DNA from: an uncultured Bacteroidales bacterium
GTDB lineage: Bacteria > Bacteroidota > Bacteroidia > Bacteroidales > Muribaculaceae
Assembly: GCA_902782465.1 (NCBI GenBank)
Contig: CACZNH010000012.1
Coordinates: forward strand, 1 to 64,000
Direction: 5' to 3'
DNA: 64,000 nt
Shown here: in pieces, positions 46,901 to 54,760 of the stretch
Numbering within the stretch: the stretch's first letter is position 1
How the letters are laid out: each line of letters begins with the position of its first letter
Notes under the pieces: generated by a model
The model's input: the letters and a program-made list of their open reading frames with translations, nothing else
Databases searched by the model: none
Told to the model about the DNA's origin: nothing
Made by a program: the position numbers and the translations under genes

Positions 46901-46974
46901 ATCCCGAGGGCTGGGACACCGAGGTTTATCCGTTGACCGCAACCTACACCTTTGGTGTGACCATCGACTTCTAA
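43954..46974 (+). CDS. SusC-like TonB-dependent glycan transporter
   Basis: A 1006-aa outer-membrane protein. It has signal peptide [21 protein letters not shown], an N-terminal carboxypeptidase-regulatory-like domain ([19 protein letters not shown]..., about 23-95), and the TonB box/plug ([18 protein letters not shown]). The SusC signature [48 protein letters not shown] follows, then a long barrel ending FGVTIDF. It imports oligosaccharides captured by the SusD-like partner that follows. Full length. No HTCS, SusR or sigma/anti-sigma regulator is next to it. Confidence 0.95.
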   Translation: [1006 protein letters not shown]

Positions 46975-47013
46975 ATGAGCAATTACCAACAATCATATAA
47001 AAGGAATACGACA

Positions 47014-48462
47014 ATGAAATTTTTGAAATATATCATGATTGCAGGTCTGCTGATGGTGGGAGCCACCTCCTGCAATGATTGGATGGACATTCTGCCCGAG
47101 AACACATTGCCCGAGTCGGATGTCGATTACACCAAAACAAGCGAGATGTATATGCCCGTATCGGGTGTCTATGCCAAGTTGCGCACCGGTGGCATGCACT
47201 GGGTGATTTGGCCCTTGACCATCATCCGTGACGGCGATGTGTGGAGCGGCCGTGTCGACGACCAGGGTCTGCTGGTTGACTTCGGCAACTTCAGGTACGA
47301 CAACTCGTTCTGGGGCCTGAACGAGATGTGGAACCAGTACTATGGCATGATCAAGGTAGCCAACGGAGCCCTGGCGTCGCTCGACTCCTATGCCGAGCAC
47401 ATATCCAATGATGCCGACCGTGCCACCTACCGCGCCTACTGCGGTGAGGTGCGCATCCTGCGTGCCTATGCCTACTATAGGCTCACACAAGCCTTCGGCG
47501 ACGTGACCATCCTGCGCGACAACAACCAGAGCGACCTGACGCGTTCGACCAAGGAGGCCGTTGAGCGTTACATGCTGGAAGACTTGCAGTACGCTATGGA
47601 AAACTGTCCCAAGGTGCGTCCCAACGAGGCTACTCACTTTGGTGCCGTTACAGCTTACACCGCCGAGGCCCTTGCCGCCAAGATCCGCTTGAACCGCGGT
47701 GAATATGCCCAGGCCGAAGCCCTGACCGATGACATCATCGGCAGCAACAAGTTCCAGCTCTACAGCGACTTCTACAACCTGTTCAAGATTCCCGGCAAGA
47801 TGTGTAACGAGAGCCTGATGGAGTGCCAGTGCACCGACTTGGGCCAAGGCAGTGGCGAAGAAATTGATGCCGATCAGTGGTTTGTATTCCAGGGACCCGG
47901 CAACTTGGGCGGTTGGAACTTTGTCGGAATTACCGACAACTTCATCAACTGGGCACAGGCCCGTGGCGAGACCATCCGTCTGGAGACATCGGTACTCGTG
48001 GGTGGAACCACCACACGCGACGGTGACGAAATCAACGTGATGGGCAATGTCAACAACACCAACACATGGAACGGCAAGGCCTACACACCGAGAAATCAGT
48101 TGACCCCCGGCCGCACCAAATACGGTTCAAACAACAACATCCGCATCCTGCGCTATGCCGACGTGCTGCTGATCAATGCCGAGGCCAAGGTGCGCCAGGG
48201 CAAGAACGGCGACCAACCGTTCAACCTGGTTCGCACGCGCGCACAGATGCCGACGATGAGCAATGTCACGGTTGAACAGATCCTGGATGAGCGCCGCATG
48301 GAGTTGGTTTGCGAGTGGGGCGAGCGTTACAACGACCTCGTGCGCACCGGCAAGGCCGCCAGCGTGCTCAGCGGTTGGAACGAGAGCGTGAAGAACTATC
48401 CGCTGCCTCTGACCCAGATTCAGACTGTTCCTACCCTCTCTAATGAGCCCAAGAACGAATAA
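47014..48462 (+). CDS. SusD-like glycan-binding lipoprotein
   Basis: A surface lipoprotein of about 482 aa from MKFLKYIMIAGLLMVGATSC (lipobox GATSC). The helical TPR-like core shows YRAYCGEVRILRAYAYYRLTQAFGDVTIL, and the C-terminal RagB/SusD region shows ILRYADVLLINAEAKVRQGKNG and ILDERRMELVCEWGERYNDLVRTGKA. It pairs with the SusC barrel directly upstream. The earlier in-frame ATG at 46975 would spoil the signal peptide. Confidence 0.95.
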   Translation: MKFLKYIMIAGLLMVGATSCNDWMDILPENTLPESDVDYTKTSEMYMPVSGVYAKLRTGGMHWVIWPLTIIRDGDVWSGRVDDQGLLVDFGNFRYDNSFWGLNEMWNQYYGMIKVANGALASLDSYAEHISNDADRATYRAYCGEVRILRAYAYYRLTQAFGDVTILRDNNQSDLTRSTKEAVERYMLEDLQYAMENCPKVRPNEATHFGAVTAYTAEALAAKIRLNRGEYAQAEALTDDIIGSNKFQLYSDFYNLFKIPGKMCNESLMECQCTDLGQGSGEEIDADQWFVFQGPGNLGGWNFVGITDNFINWAQARGETIRLETSVLVGGTTTRDGDEINVMGNVNNTNTWNGKAYTPRNQLTPGRTKYGSNNNIRILRYADVLLINAEAKVRQGKNGDQPFNLVRTRAQMPTMSNVTVEQILDERRMELVCEWGERYNDLVRTGKAASVLSGWNESVKNYPLPLTQIQTVPTLSNEPKNE

Positions 48463-48495
48463 CCGATAATTCGTTCACAACAATTGCAATAATAT

Positions 48496-48537
48496 CAGGC
48501 AGGGTGTTATGCCCTCAGGCGACACCCTGCCTGTTTT
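48496..48537 (+). terminator. Strong intra-operon terminator after susD
   Basis: CAGGCAGGGTGT (48496-48507) pairs perfectly with ACACCCTGCCTG (48522-48533) and is followed by TTTTCTTTC. It lies between susD and the first glycosidase gene, so it probably lowers expression of the enzymes relative to SusCD unless read through. Confidence 0.85.
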
Positions 48538-48551
48538 CTTTCAAAAAGACT

Positions 48552-50660
48552 ATGAAACGTTTTCTTGTCATCTTTGCCTTGTGTTGCGCACTCAGTGTCA
48601 GTGTCAGTGCCAGTACCGATTCGGTCAAGGTCGTCAAGGGTCAGGTGAGCGATTACTATATCCCCGTGGTCACAAACTATGAAGTGACGGGTAGAGTGAC
48701 CGACGAACTGGGACGACCGCTGGAGGGTGCCACAGTCATGTGGCTTTACAGTCCGGCTCACGACAACACCGACTCACAAGGCCGTTTCTCGCTCGTGGGC
48801 ACCGACCACGACTCCCTGTTGTGTGTCCATTATCCCGGCTATGAAATGACCGTTTTCACACGCAGCAGCGGGCAACGGCAAGTCAACATTACCCTGCCCG
48901 ACAAGACCAGTGGCAGTATCGCTCAGCCTCGCCATGCCGCTCAGGCAACACGCTGGTATGACCCGCACAACGCCTCCACCCGCACCTATTGCAATCCGCT
49001 CAACATCAGCTATAATTACGAGCCGTGGAACAACAACACCCGCAATGGCGGCTCATTCCGCTCCAGCGCCGACCCCATGGGACTCACCTACAAAGGCGAG
49101 TACTACCTGTTCTCGACCAATCAGGGCGGTTTCCATTACTCGCGCAACCTGAGCGATTGGGACTTCTGCCAGGCCTCGTTCCAGCGCTACCCTGCCGATG
49201 ACGACGAGTGCGCTCCTGCAGCTTGGGTGACAGGTGACACCTTATTCTATACCGGCTCTACCTACGAGGGTCTGCCCATTTGGTACAGCACCGACCCCAA
49301 GAGCGGACGGTGGCGCCGCGCCGTGGAGCGCAACACGCTTCCCACATGGGACCCCTATGTCTTTCTGGACGATGACGGCAGACTTTATGAATACTACGGC
49401 TCGAGCAACGAGTACCCGCTCAAGGGCGTTGAAATCAGCCGAGACGACTTTACCCCCATCAGCAAGATTTACGACCTTGTGCGGCTGCATCCTGACCGCC
49501 ATGGCTGGGAACGTTTCGGGATGAACAACGACGACGAGGTGACCCTCAAGCCCTTTACCGAGGGAGCCTTCATGACCAAGCATGACGGCAAGTACTACCT
49601 CCAGTATGGCGCACCGGGCACCGAGTTCAAGGTGTATGCCGACGGTGTCTATGTATCCGACCAACCGCTGGGTCCGTTCACCTATCAGCGACACAATCCC
49701 ATGAGCTACAAGCCTGGCGGCTTTGTGCAGGGTGTGGGCCACGGCGGCACCTTCACCGATGTCAACGGCAACTACTGGCACGTGGGCACGTGCATGCTCT
49801 CACTCAAATACAAGTTTGAGCGACGCATCGGCCTCTACCCCACCGCCTTTGACCCCGACGGTGTGATGTACTGCACCACGGCCTTTGGCGATTATCCCTG
49901 CTGGAACGCCGGCCATGACATCAAAAACCCTGCCGAACGTTTCACGGGCTGGATGCTGCTCTCCTACGGCAAACCCTGTACCGTATCGAGCACCGAGAGC
50001 ACCTTGACCGCCGCGAACCTCACCGACGAGAATATGCGCACCTACTGGAGTGCCAAGAGCAGCAGCGACCAGGAGTGGATAGAACTGGACCTGGGCGGCA
50101 TGCGTGAGGTGCAAGCCATCCAACTCAATTACTATGACCACAAGACGGTGCAGCACAACCGCGCCAACGACATCTACTACCAGTATCGCATCCTTGCAAG
50201 TATCGACGGCAACCAATGGACACTGGTAGTGGACAAGAGCGATAACGACCGTGATGTACCGCACGACTATATAGAACTGCGCGAGGCGCTCAACACCCGT
50301 TTCTTGCGCATCGAGAATATCCACATGCCATCAAATGGATATTTCTGCCTGAGCGAGGTGAGGGTCTTCGGCTTGGCACAGGGGGATTTGCCCCAGGTCG
50401 TCAAGCGTTTCACCGTCAAGCGGGACAAGACCGACCGCCGCAATGCTTTGATCAGTTGGGCACCTGTTGAGGGGGCTTACGGCTACAACATCTACTTCGG
50501 CACAGCCCCGGATAAACTCTACCACTGCATCACTGTCAATGGTGACACGCAGTATGACCTCCGCGGACTCGACATCGGCACCGACTATTATTTCACGATA
50601 GAAGCACTTGCCGAGACCGGCCGCAGCCCGTTAGCCAAGACTATTCACATCAATCCATAA
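48552..50660 (+). CDS. GH43-like multidomain glycosidase with discoidin (F5/8) and FnIII domains
   Basis: A protein of about 702 aa. It has signal peptide MKRFLVIFALCCALSVSVSA and a carboxypeptidase-regulatory-like domain (about 35-100, YEVTGRVTDELGRPLEGATVMWL). A five-bladed propeller resembling GH43 follows (about 130-460; FRSSADPMGLTYKGEYYLFST and WDPYVFLDDDGRLYEYYGSS carry the expected Asp residues), then a discoidin/CBM32-like domain (about 470-600) and a fibronectin type III domain (about 610-702). The substrate is not readable; GH43 enzymes usually cut arabinosides, xylosides or galactosides, so its place in a likely glucan locus is unexpected. Confidence 0.78.
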   Translation: MKRFLVIFALCCALSVSVSASTDSVKVVKGQVSDYYIPVVTNYEVTGRVTDELGRPLEGATVMWLYSPAHDNTDSQGRFSLVGTDHDSLLCVHYPGYEMTVFTRSSGQRQVNITLPDKTSGSIAQPRHAAQATRWYDPHNASTRTYCNPLNISYNYEPWNNNTRNGGSFRSSADPMGLTYKGEYYLFSTNQGGFHYSRNLSDWDFCQASFQRYPADDDECAPAAWVTGDTLFYTGSTYEGLPIWYSTDPKSGRWRRAVERNTLPTWDPYVFLDDDGRLYEYYGSSNEYPLKGVEISRDDFTPISKIYDLVRLHPDRHGWERFGMNNDDEVTLKPFTEGAFMTKHDGKYYLQYGAPGTEFKVYADGVYVSDQPLGPFTYQRHNPMSYKPGGFVQGVGHGGTFTDVNGNYWHVGTCMLSLKYKFERRIGLYPTAFDPDGVMYCTTAFGDYPCWNAGHDIKNPAERFTGWMLLSYGKPCTVSSTESTLTAANLTDENMRTYWSAKSSSDQEWIELDLGGMREVQAIQLNYYDHKTVQHNRANDIYYQYRILASIDGNQWTLVVDKSDNDRDVPHDYIELREALNTRFLRIENIHMPSNGYFCLSEVRVFGLAQGDLPQVVKRFTVKRDKTDRRNALISWAPVEGAYGYNIYFGTAPDKLYHCITVNGDTQYDLRGLDIGTDYYFTIEALAETGRSPLAKTIHINP

Positions 50661-50667
50661 TTCAAGT

Positions 50668-52050
50668 ATGAGCATGAATATGAGAATCTTTCAATTAATC
50701 GCACTCCTGTTGGCTGTAGCCGTGCAACCGACCTGCTCCAGCAATCCCAAGCCCGGCAACGAGGAGCCTGTCACGCCCGATGAGCAGGTGCGTCCCGCAA
50801 CATTCGATAACGACGATGCCATGCTGGACTACATCCAACGCGTCCACTTCAACTACATGTGGGACGGCGCCGAGCCCACGTCGGGTCTGGCCCGAGAGCG
50901 CATCCACCTCGACGGCCAGTACCCCGAACATGACCAGGACGTGGTCACTACGGGAGGCAGCGGATTTGGCATCGCCGGACTGGTGGTGGCTATGGAACGC
51001 GGCTTCATCACTCGGGGCCAGGGTATCGAACGCCTGACGCGCATCGTGGACTTTCTGGAACGCGCCGACCGCTTTCACGGCGTGTGGCCCCACTGGCTCA
51101 ACGGCCCCACAGGCAAAGTGAAACCGTTTGGCCAAAAGGATAACGGCGGTGACCTCGTGGAGAGTTGTTTCCTGATGCAGGGCCTGCTGTGCGCGCGCCA
51201 ATACCTGAACCGCGATACCGAGGCCGAGAAAAGCCTGGTTGAACGCATCAACGCCCTGTGGCAAGGCATGGAATTTGACTGGTACACCCGCAGCGGACAG
51301 GATGTCATCTACTGGCACTGGTCGCCTGAATATGAGTGGGAGATGAACTTCCCGCTCGAGGGCTACAACGAGTGCCTCATCGTCTATGTCCTGGCAGCGG
51401 CTTCCCCCACCCACACGGTTCCCGCATCATGCTACCACAAGGGATGGGCACGCAGCGGCGGCATCAAGAGCAATGCAGCCCCCTACGGCTATCCGCTGGA
51501 ACTCAAGCACAACGGCGCCGAGCAGACGGGTGGTCCGCTCTTTTGGGCTCATTACAGCTGGATTGGTCTGAATCCCAAGGGGCTGAAGGACCAGTATGCC
51601 GACTACTGGAATGTGGTGCGCAACCATGCCATGAGCAATTACCAGTATTGCGTCGAGAATCCCAAGAACTACGGCGGCTACGGCCCCGACTGCTGGGGCT
51701 TGACCGCCAGTTACTCGACCGAGGGCTATTCGGCCCATAGCCCAGGTAATGATCTGGGTGTCATCACGCCCACTGCGGCACTTTCCTCGTTCCCCTACAC
51801 ACCCGAGCAAAGCATGGCGGCCCTCAAGGGCTTCTATGCACGCGGCGAATCCATTTGGGGCAAATACGGCTTCTATGACGCCTTCAGTCCGGCAAGCGGC
51901 TGGACATTGCCTCGATATCTGGCCATCGACCAGTGCACCATCGCCCCGATGATTGAGAATTACCGCACGGGACTGTTGTGGCGCCTGTTCATGAGCTGTC
52001 CCGAGGTGCAGCAAGGCCTCGAAAAACTGGGAATGACAACTAAAAACTAA
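50668..52050 (+). CDS. GH144-like (glycoamylase domain) endo/exo-beta-1,2-glucanase
   Basis: A lipoprotein of about 460 aa (signal RIFQLIALLLAVAVQPTCSS; a start at 50680 is also possible). The (alpha/alpha)6 glycoamylase-domain family is recognised from IQRVHFNYMWDGAEPTSGLARERI, VVTTGGSGFGIAGLVVAMERGFI, GVWPHWLNGPTGKVKPFG, PLFWAHYSWIGLNPKGL and GYGPDCWGLTASY. Characterised relatives (GH144 of Chitinophaga and Parabacteroides) cut beta-1,2-glucan to sophoro-oligosaccharides. The neighbouring GH3 beta-glucosidase fits this pathway. Confidence 0.8.
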   Translation: MSMNMRIFQLIALLLAVAVQPTCSSNPKPGNEEPVTPDEQVRPATFDNDDAMLDYIQRVHFNYMWDGAEPTSGLARERIHLDGQYPEHDQDVVTTGGSGFGIAGLVVAMERGFITRGQGIERLTRIVDFLERADRFHGVWPHWLNGPTGKVKPFGQKDNGGDLVESCFLMQGLLCARQYLNRDTEAEKSLVERINALWQGMEFDWYTRSGQDVIYWHWSPEYEWEMNFPLEGYNECLIVYVLAAASPTHTVPASCYHKGWARSGGIKSNAAPYGYPLELKHNGAEQTGGPLFWAHYSWIGLNPKGLKDQYADYWNVVRNHAMSNYQYCVENPKNYGGYGPDCWGLTASYSTEGYSAHSPGNDLGVITPTAALSSFPYTPEQSMAALKGFYARGESIWGKYGFYDAFSPASGWTLPRYLAIDQCTIAPMIENYRTGLLWRLFMSCPEVQQGLEKLGMTTKN

Positions 52051-52070
52051 CAACTAAAAACTATAAAAAC

Positions 52071-54341
52071 ATGAAATTCAAAGGCATTCTTATCGCACTG
52101 GCAGTTATCTTGGGCGCCTTAACGCTCCAAGCCCAAGACCTGACCAAAATGAACCGGTTCATCGATGACCTGATGGGCAAGATGACCTTGCAAGAGAAAA
52201 TCGGACAGCTCAACCTGCCCGTTACCGGCGACATCATCACTGGCTCGACGGTAAGCGGTAACGTCGTTGACAAAATCAAGGCCGGTCAAGTGGGCGGCCT
52301 GTTCAACATGAAAGGCGTGCAGAGCATACGCTCCCTGCAGGAAGTGGCTGTCAAACAGAGCCGACTGGGTATCCCCCTGATTTTCGGCATGGACGTGATC
52401 CACGGCTATGAGACGGTATTCCCCATCCCCCTGGCCTTGTCCATGAGTTGGGACATGGATGCCATCCGCAACTCGGCACGCATCGCCTCGATCGAGGCGA
52501 CGGCCGACGGCATCTGCTGGACTTTCAGTCCCATGGTGGACATCTGCCGCGAACCCCGCTGGGGACGCATGAGCGAGGGCAACGGTGAGGATCCCTTCTT
52601 GGGCTCCGCCATCTGCCGTGCGATGATTGAGGGTTATCAAGGTGCAGACCTGTCCGACAAGGCCACGATGATGGCATGCGTCAAGCATTTCGCCCTGTAT
52701 GGCGCACCCGAAGCCGGACGCGACTACAACACGGTGGACATGAGCCACGTGCGCATGTTCAACGAATATTTCCCACCCTATCAGGCCGGTGTCGAGGCAG
52801 GTGCAGGCAGCTATATGACTTCGTTCAACGTCATCGACTATATTCCTGCCACGGGTAACCGCTGGCTCTTGACCGAGGTGCTGCGCGACCGTTGGGGCTT
52901 TGACGGTTTTGTCGTGACCGACTACACCGCCATCAGCGAAATGATGAACCACGGCATGGGCGACCTACAGACCGTCTCGGCGCTGGCCCTCAAGGCTGGC
53001 ACCGACATGGATATGGTGGCCGACGGATTCTTGGGAACGCTGGAACAGTCACTGAGCGAGGGCAAGGTGACCATGGCCGACATCGACAAGGCCTGCCGCC
53101 GCATCCTAGAGGCCAAATACAAGCTGGGCCTGTTTGATGACCCCTACCGTTACCTGGACGCCAAACGCGCCAAGAAAGAGATTTATACCGACGAGCACCG
53201 TGCCGCAGCACGCAAGTTGGCGACCGAGACCTTTGTGCTGCTGCAGAATAAGGACAACGTGTTGCCGCTGAAGCGCACGGGCAAAATCGCCCTCGTGGGA
53301 CCGTTGGCCAACACACGCGCCAACATGCCCGGCACCTGGAGCGTTGCTGCCTCCAGCGACCGATACAGCACCCTGGTCGAGGCCATGCGACATGCCGTGG
53401 GCGACAAGGCCGAGGTGATGTACGCCAAGGGTTGCAACATCTGCTATGATGCCGAACTGGAGAAGAACTCGACGATGTTCGGCCGCGAGATGCGCGATGA
53501 GCGCCCTGTTGACGTCATGCGCGACGAGGCCGTTCGCATTGCCAAGCAATGTGACGTGATTGTCGCCGCCATGGGCGAGCCCAGCGAAATGTCGGGCGAG
53601 AGCAGTTCACGCAGCGAACTCACCATTCTTGATGCCCAAAAAGACCTGCTCACCGCACTCAAGGCCACCGGCAAGCCCATCGTGCTGCTCAACTTCGCAG
53701 GACGCGCTACGGTAATGGACTGGGAGGTAGAGAACATCCCCACCATCCTCAACGTGTGGTTTGGCGGCAGTGAGGCCGCCGACGCCATCTGTGATGTTAT
53801 CTTCGGCGACGTGGCTCCCAGCGGCAAACTCACCGTGACCATGCCCCGCAACGTGGGCCAGATTCCCATCTACTACAACCATCTGAACACAGGCCGTCCC
53901 AACCCCCAGTGGTTCACCAAGTTCACCACCAACTATCTGGACGTGCCTAACGACCCGTTGTTCCCCTTCGGCTACGGCCTGAGCTACACCACATTTGAAT
54001 ACAGCCCAATAACCCTGAGCGGCAGCACGATGTCCGCTAACGGCAACATTCAGGCCAGCGTTACCGTCACCAACACGGGCTCTTGCGAGGGCACCGAGGT
54101 GGTACAGCTCTACATCCGTGACATGGTGGGCAGCATCGCCCGTCCAGTTCAAGAGTTGAAGGGCTTTGAGCGCATCAGCCTCAAGCCCGGCGAGAGCCGC
54201 CATGTAACCTTCACCATCAATGCCGACCTGCTCAAGTTCTACAACAAGGACCTGCAGTACGTCTGCGAGCCCGGTGATTTTGAGGTGATGATCGGCCCCA
54301 ACAGCCGCGATGTCCAGCGCCTACCCTTCAACGTGCGCTAA
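52071..54341 (+). CDS. GH3 beta-glucosidase (BglX-like), probably on beta-1,2-gluco-oligosaccharides
   Basis: A 756-aa periplasmic GH3 enzyme with signal peptide MKFKGILIALAVILGALTLQAQ. The N-terminal barrel has EPRWGRMSEGNGEDPFLGS and the catalytic nucleophile in GFDGFVVTDYTAI (Asp284). The second domain carries the probable acid/base in GEPSEMSGESSSRSEL (Glu510), and a C-terminal fibronectin-like domain ends in PFNVR. Lengths and domains are complete. It is the last gene of the locus and is followed by a strong terminator. Specificity for sophoro-oligosaccharides is inferred from the GH144-like neighbour and known Bacteroides homologues. Confidence 0.92.
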   Translation: MKFKGILIALAVILGALTLQAQDLTKMNRFIDDLMGKMTLQEKIGQLNLPVTGDIITGSTVSGNVVDKIKAGQVGGLFNMKGVQSIRSLQEVAVKQSRLGIPLIFGMDVIHGYETVFPIPLALSMSWDMDAIRNSARIASIEATADGICWTFSPMVDICREPRWGRMSEGNGEDPFLGSAICRAMIEGYQGADLSDKATMMACVKHFALYGAPEAGRDYNTVDMSHVRMFNEYFPPYQAGVEAGAGSYMTSFNVIDYIPATGNRWLLTEVLRDRWGFDGFVVTDYTAISEMMNHGMGDLQTVSALALKAGTDMDMVADGFLGTLEQSLSEGKVTMADIDKACRRILEAKYKLGLFDDPYRYLDAKRAKKEIYTDEHRAAARKLATETFVLLQNKDNVLPLKRTGKIALVGPLANTRANMPGTWSVAASSDRYSTLVEAMRHAVGDKAEVMYAKGCNICYDAELEKNSTMFGREMRDERPVDVMRDEAVRIAKQCDVIVAAMGEPSEMSGESSSRSELTILDAQKDLLTALKATGKPIVLLNFAGRATVMDWEVENIPTILNVWFGGSEAADAICDVIFGDVAPSGKLTVTMPRNVGQIPIYYNHLNTGRPNPQWFTKFTTNYLDVPNDPLFPFGYGLSYTTFEYSPITLSGSTMSANGNIQASVTVTNTGSCEGTEVVQLYIRDMVGSIARPVQELKGFERISLKPGESRHVTFTINADLLKFYNKDLQYVCEPGDFEVMIGPNSRDVQRLPFNVR

Positions 54342-54384
54342 CCGGTCAAAATCACCATTGAAACAAAAAAAAGAAACGCAACTT

Positions 54385-54421
54385 AAAGAGGGTGTGTCAC
54401 AATTCTGGCACATCCTCTTTT
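54385..54421 (+). terminator. Terminator of the glucan utilisation operon
   Basis: AAAGAGGGTGTG (54385-54396) pairs with CACATCCTCTTT (54409-54420), a 12-bp stem with one G-T pair, followed by TT. Its right arm runs into repeat module 3. Confidence 0.8.
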
Positions 54422-54606
54422 GTGGTATAACAGGGGTTTTCAAGGATTATTACGGAATGGTCACAGCTCACAGAGTGCTAAACCACAATACTTTAACGTA
54501 TTATAACGACTCTTGAAGTACTGTTCGCAAGTACCAACAGGATCACGCTTCCAATTTAGGCGCTGAAATCAAGGATACTTTCCTTGTGTTTTAGTGCCTT
54601 TTTCTT
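54417..54606 (+). repeat. Scar-like repeat module, copy 3
   Basis: This module matches 43304-43441 along nearly its whole length. Shared parts include TTGTGGTATAACAGGGG, AATAC-TTTAAC-GTATT, AACGACTCTT, the perfect T-arm-like hairpin GTACT-GTTCGCA-AGTAC, and the core CCAACAGGATCACGCTTCCAA (54534-54554). TTGTGGT (54420-54426) can also pair with ACCACAA (54482-54488). It ends in its own hairpin (AGGCGCTGAAATCAAGGA against TCCTTGTGTTTTAGTGCCT, 54558-54599) with TTTTTCTT. Arms differ between copies while pairing is kept. Confidence 0.65.
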
Positions 54607-54760
54607 AATAAACTCTTCAATATTTTCCTGTTTAAAAACGGCTCACCCTATAATAGGAAGGGCTGATAGTTGCTGTCGATGGGGTATTAAGTATTACCTC
54701 ATTTTTAGGTATTGTGGGGCGCGGTGATTGGGAGTAATTTTATACTCCAAAATCATTGAG
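54607..54760. other. Leader region of the TonB-M16 locus, no clear promoter
   Basis: AT-rich sequence between repeat module 3 and the TonB receptor start at 54761. It must hold the receptor's promoter, but I see no convincing TAnnTTTG box and no riboswitch. Confidence 0.3.
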
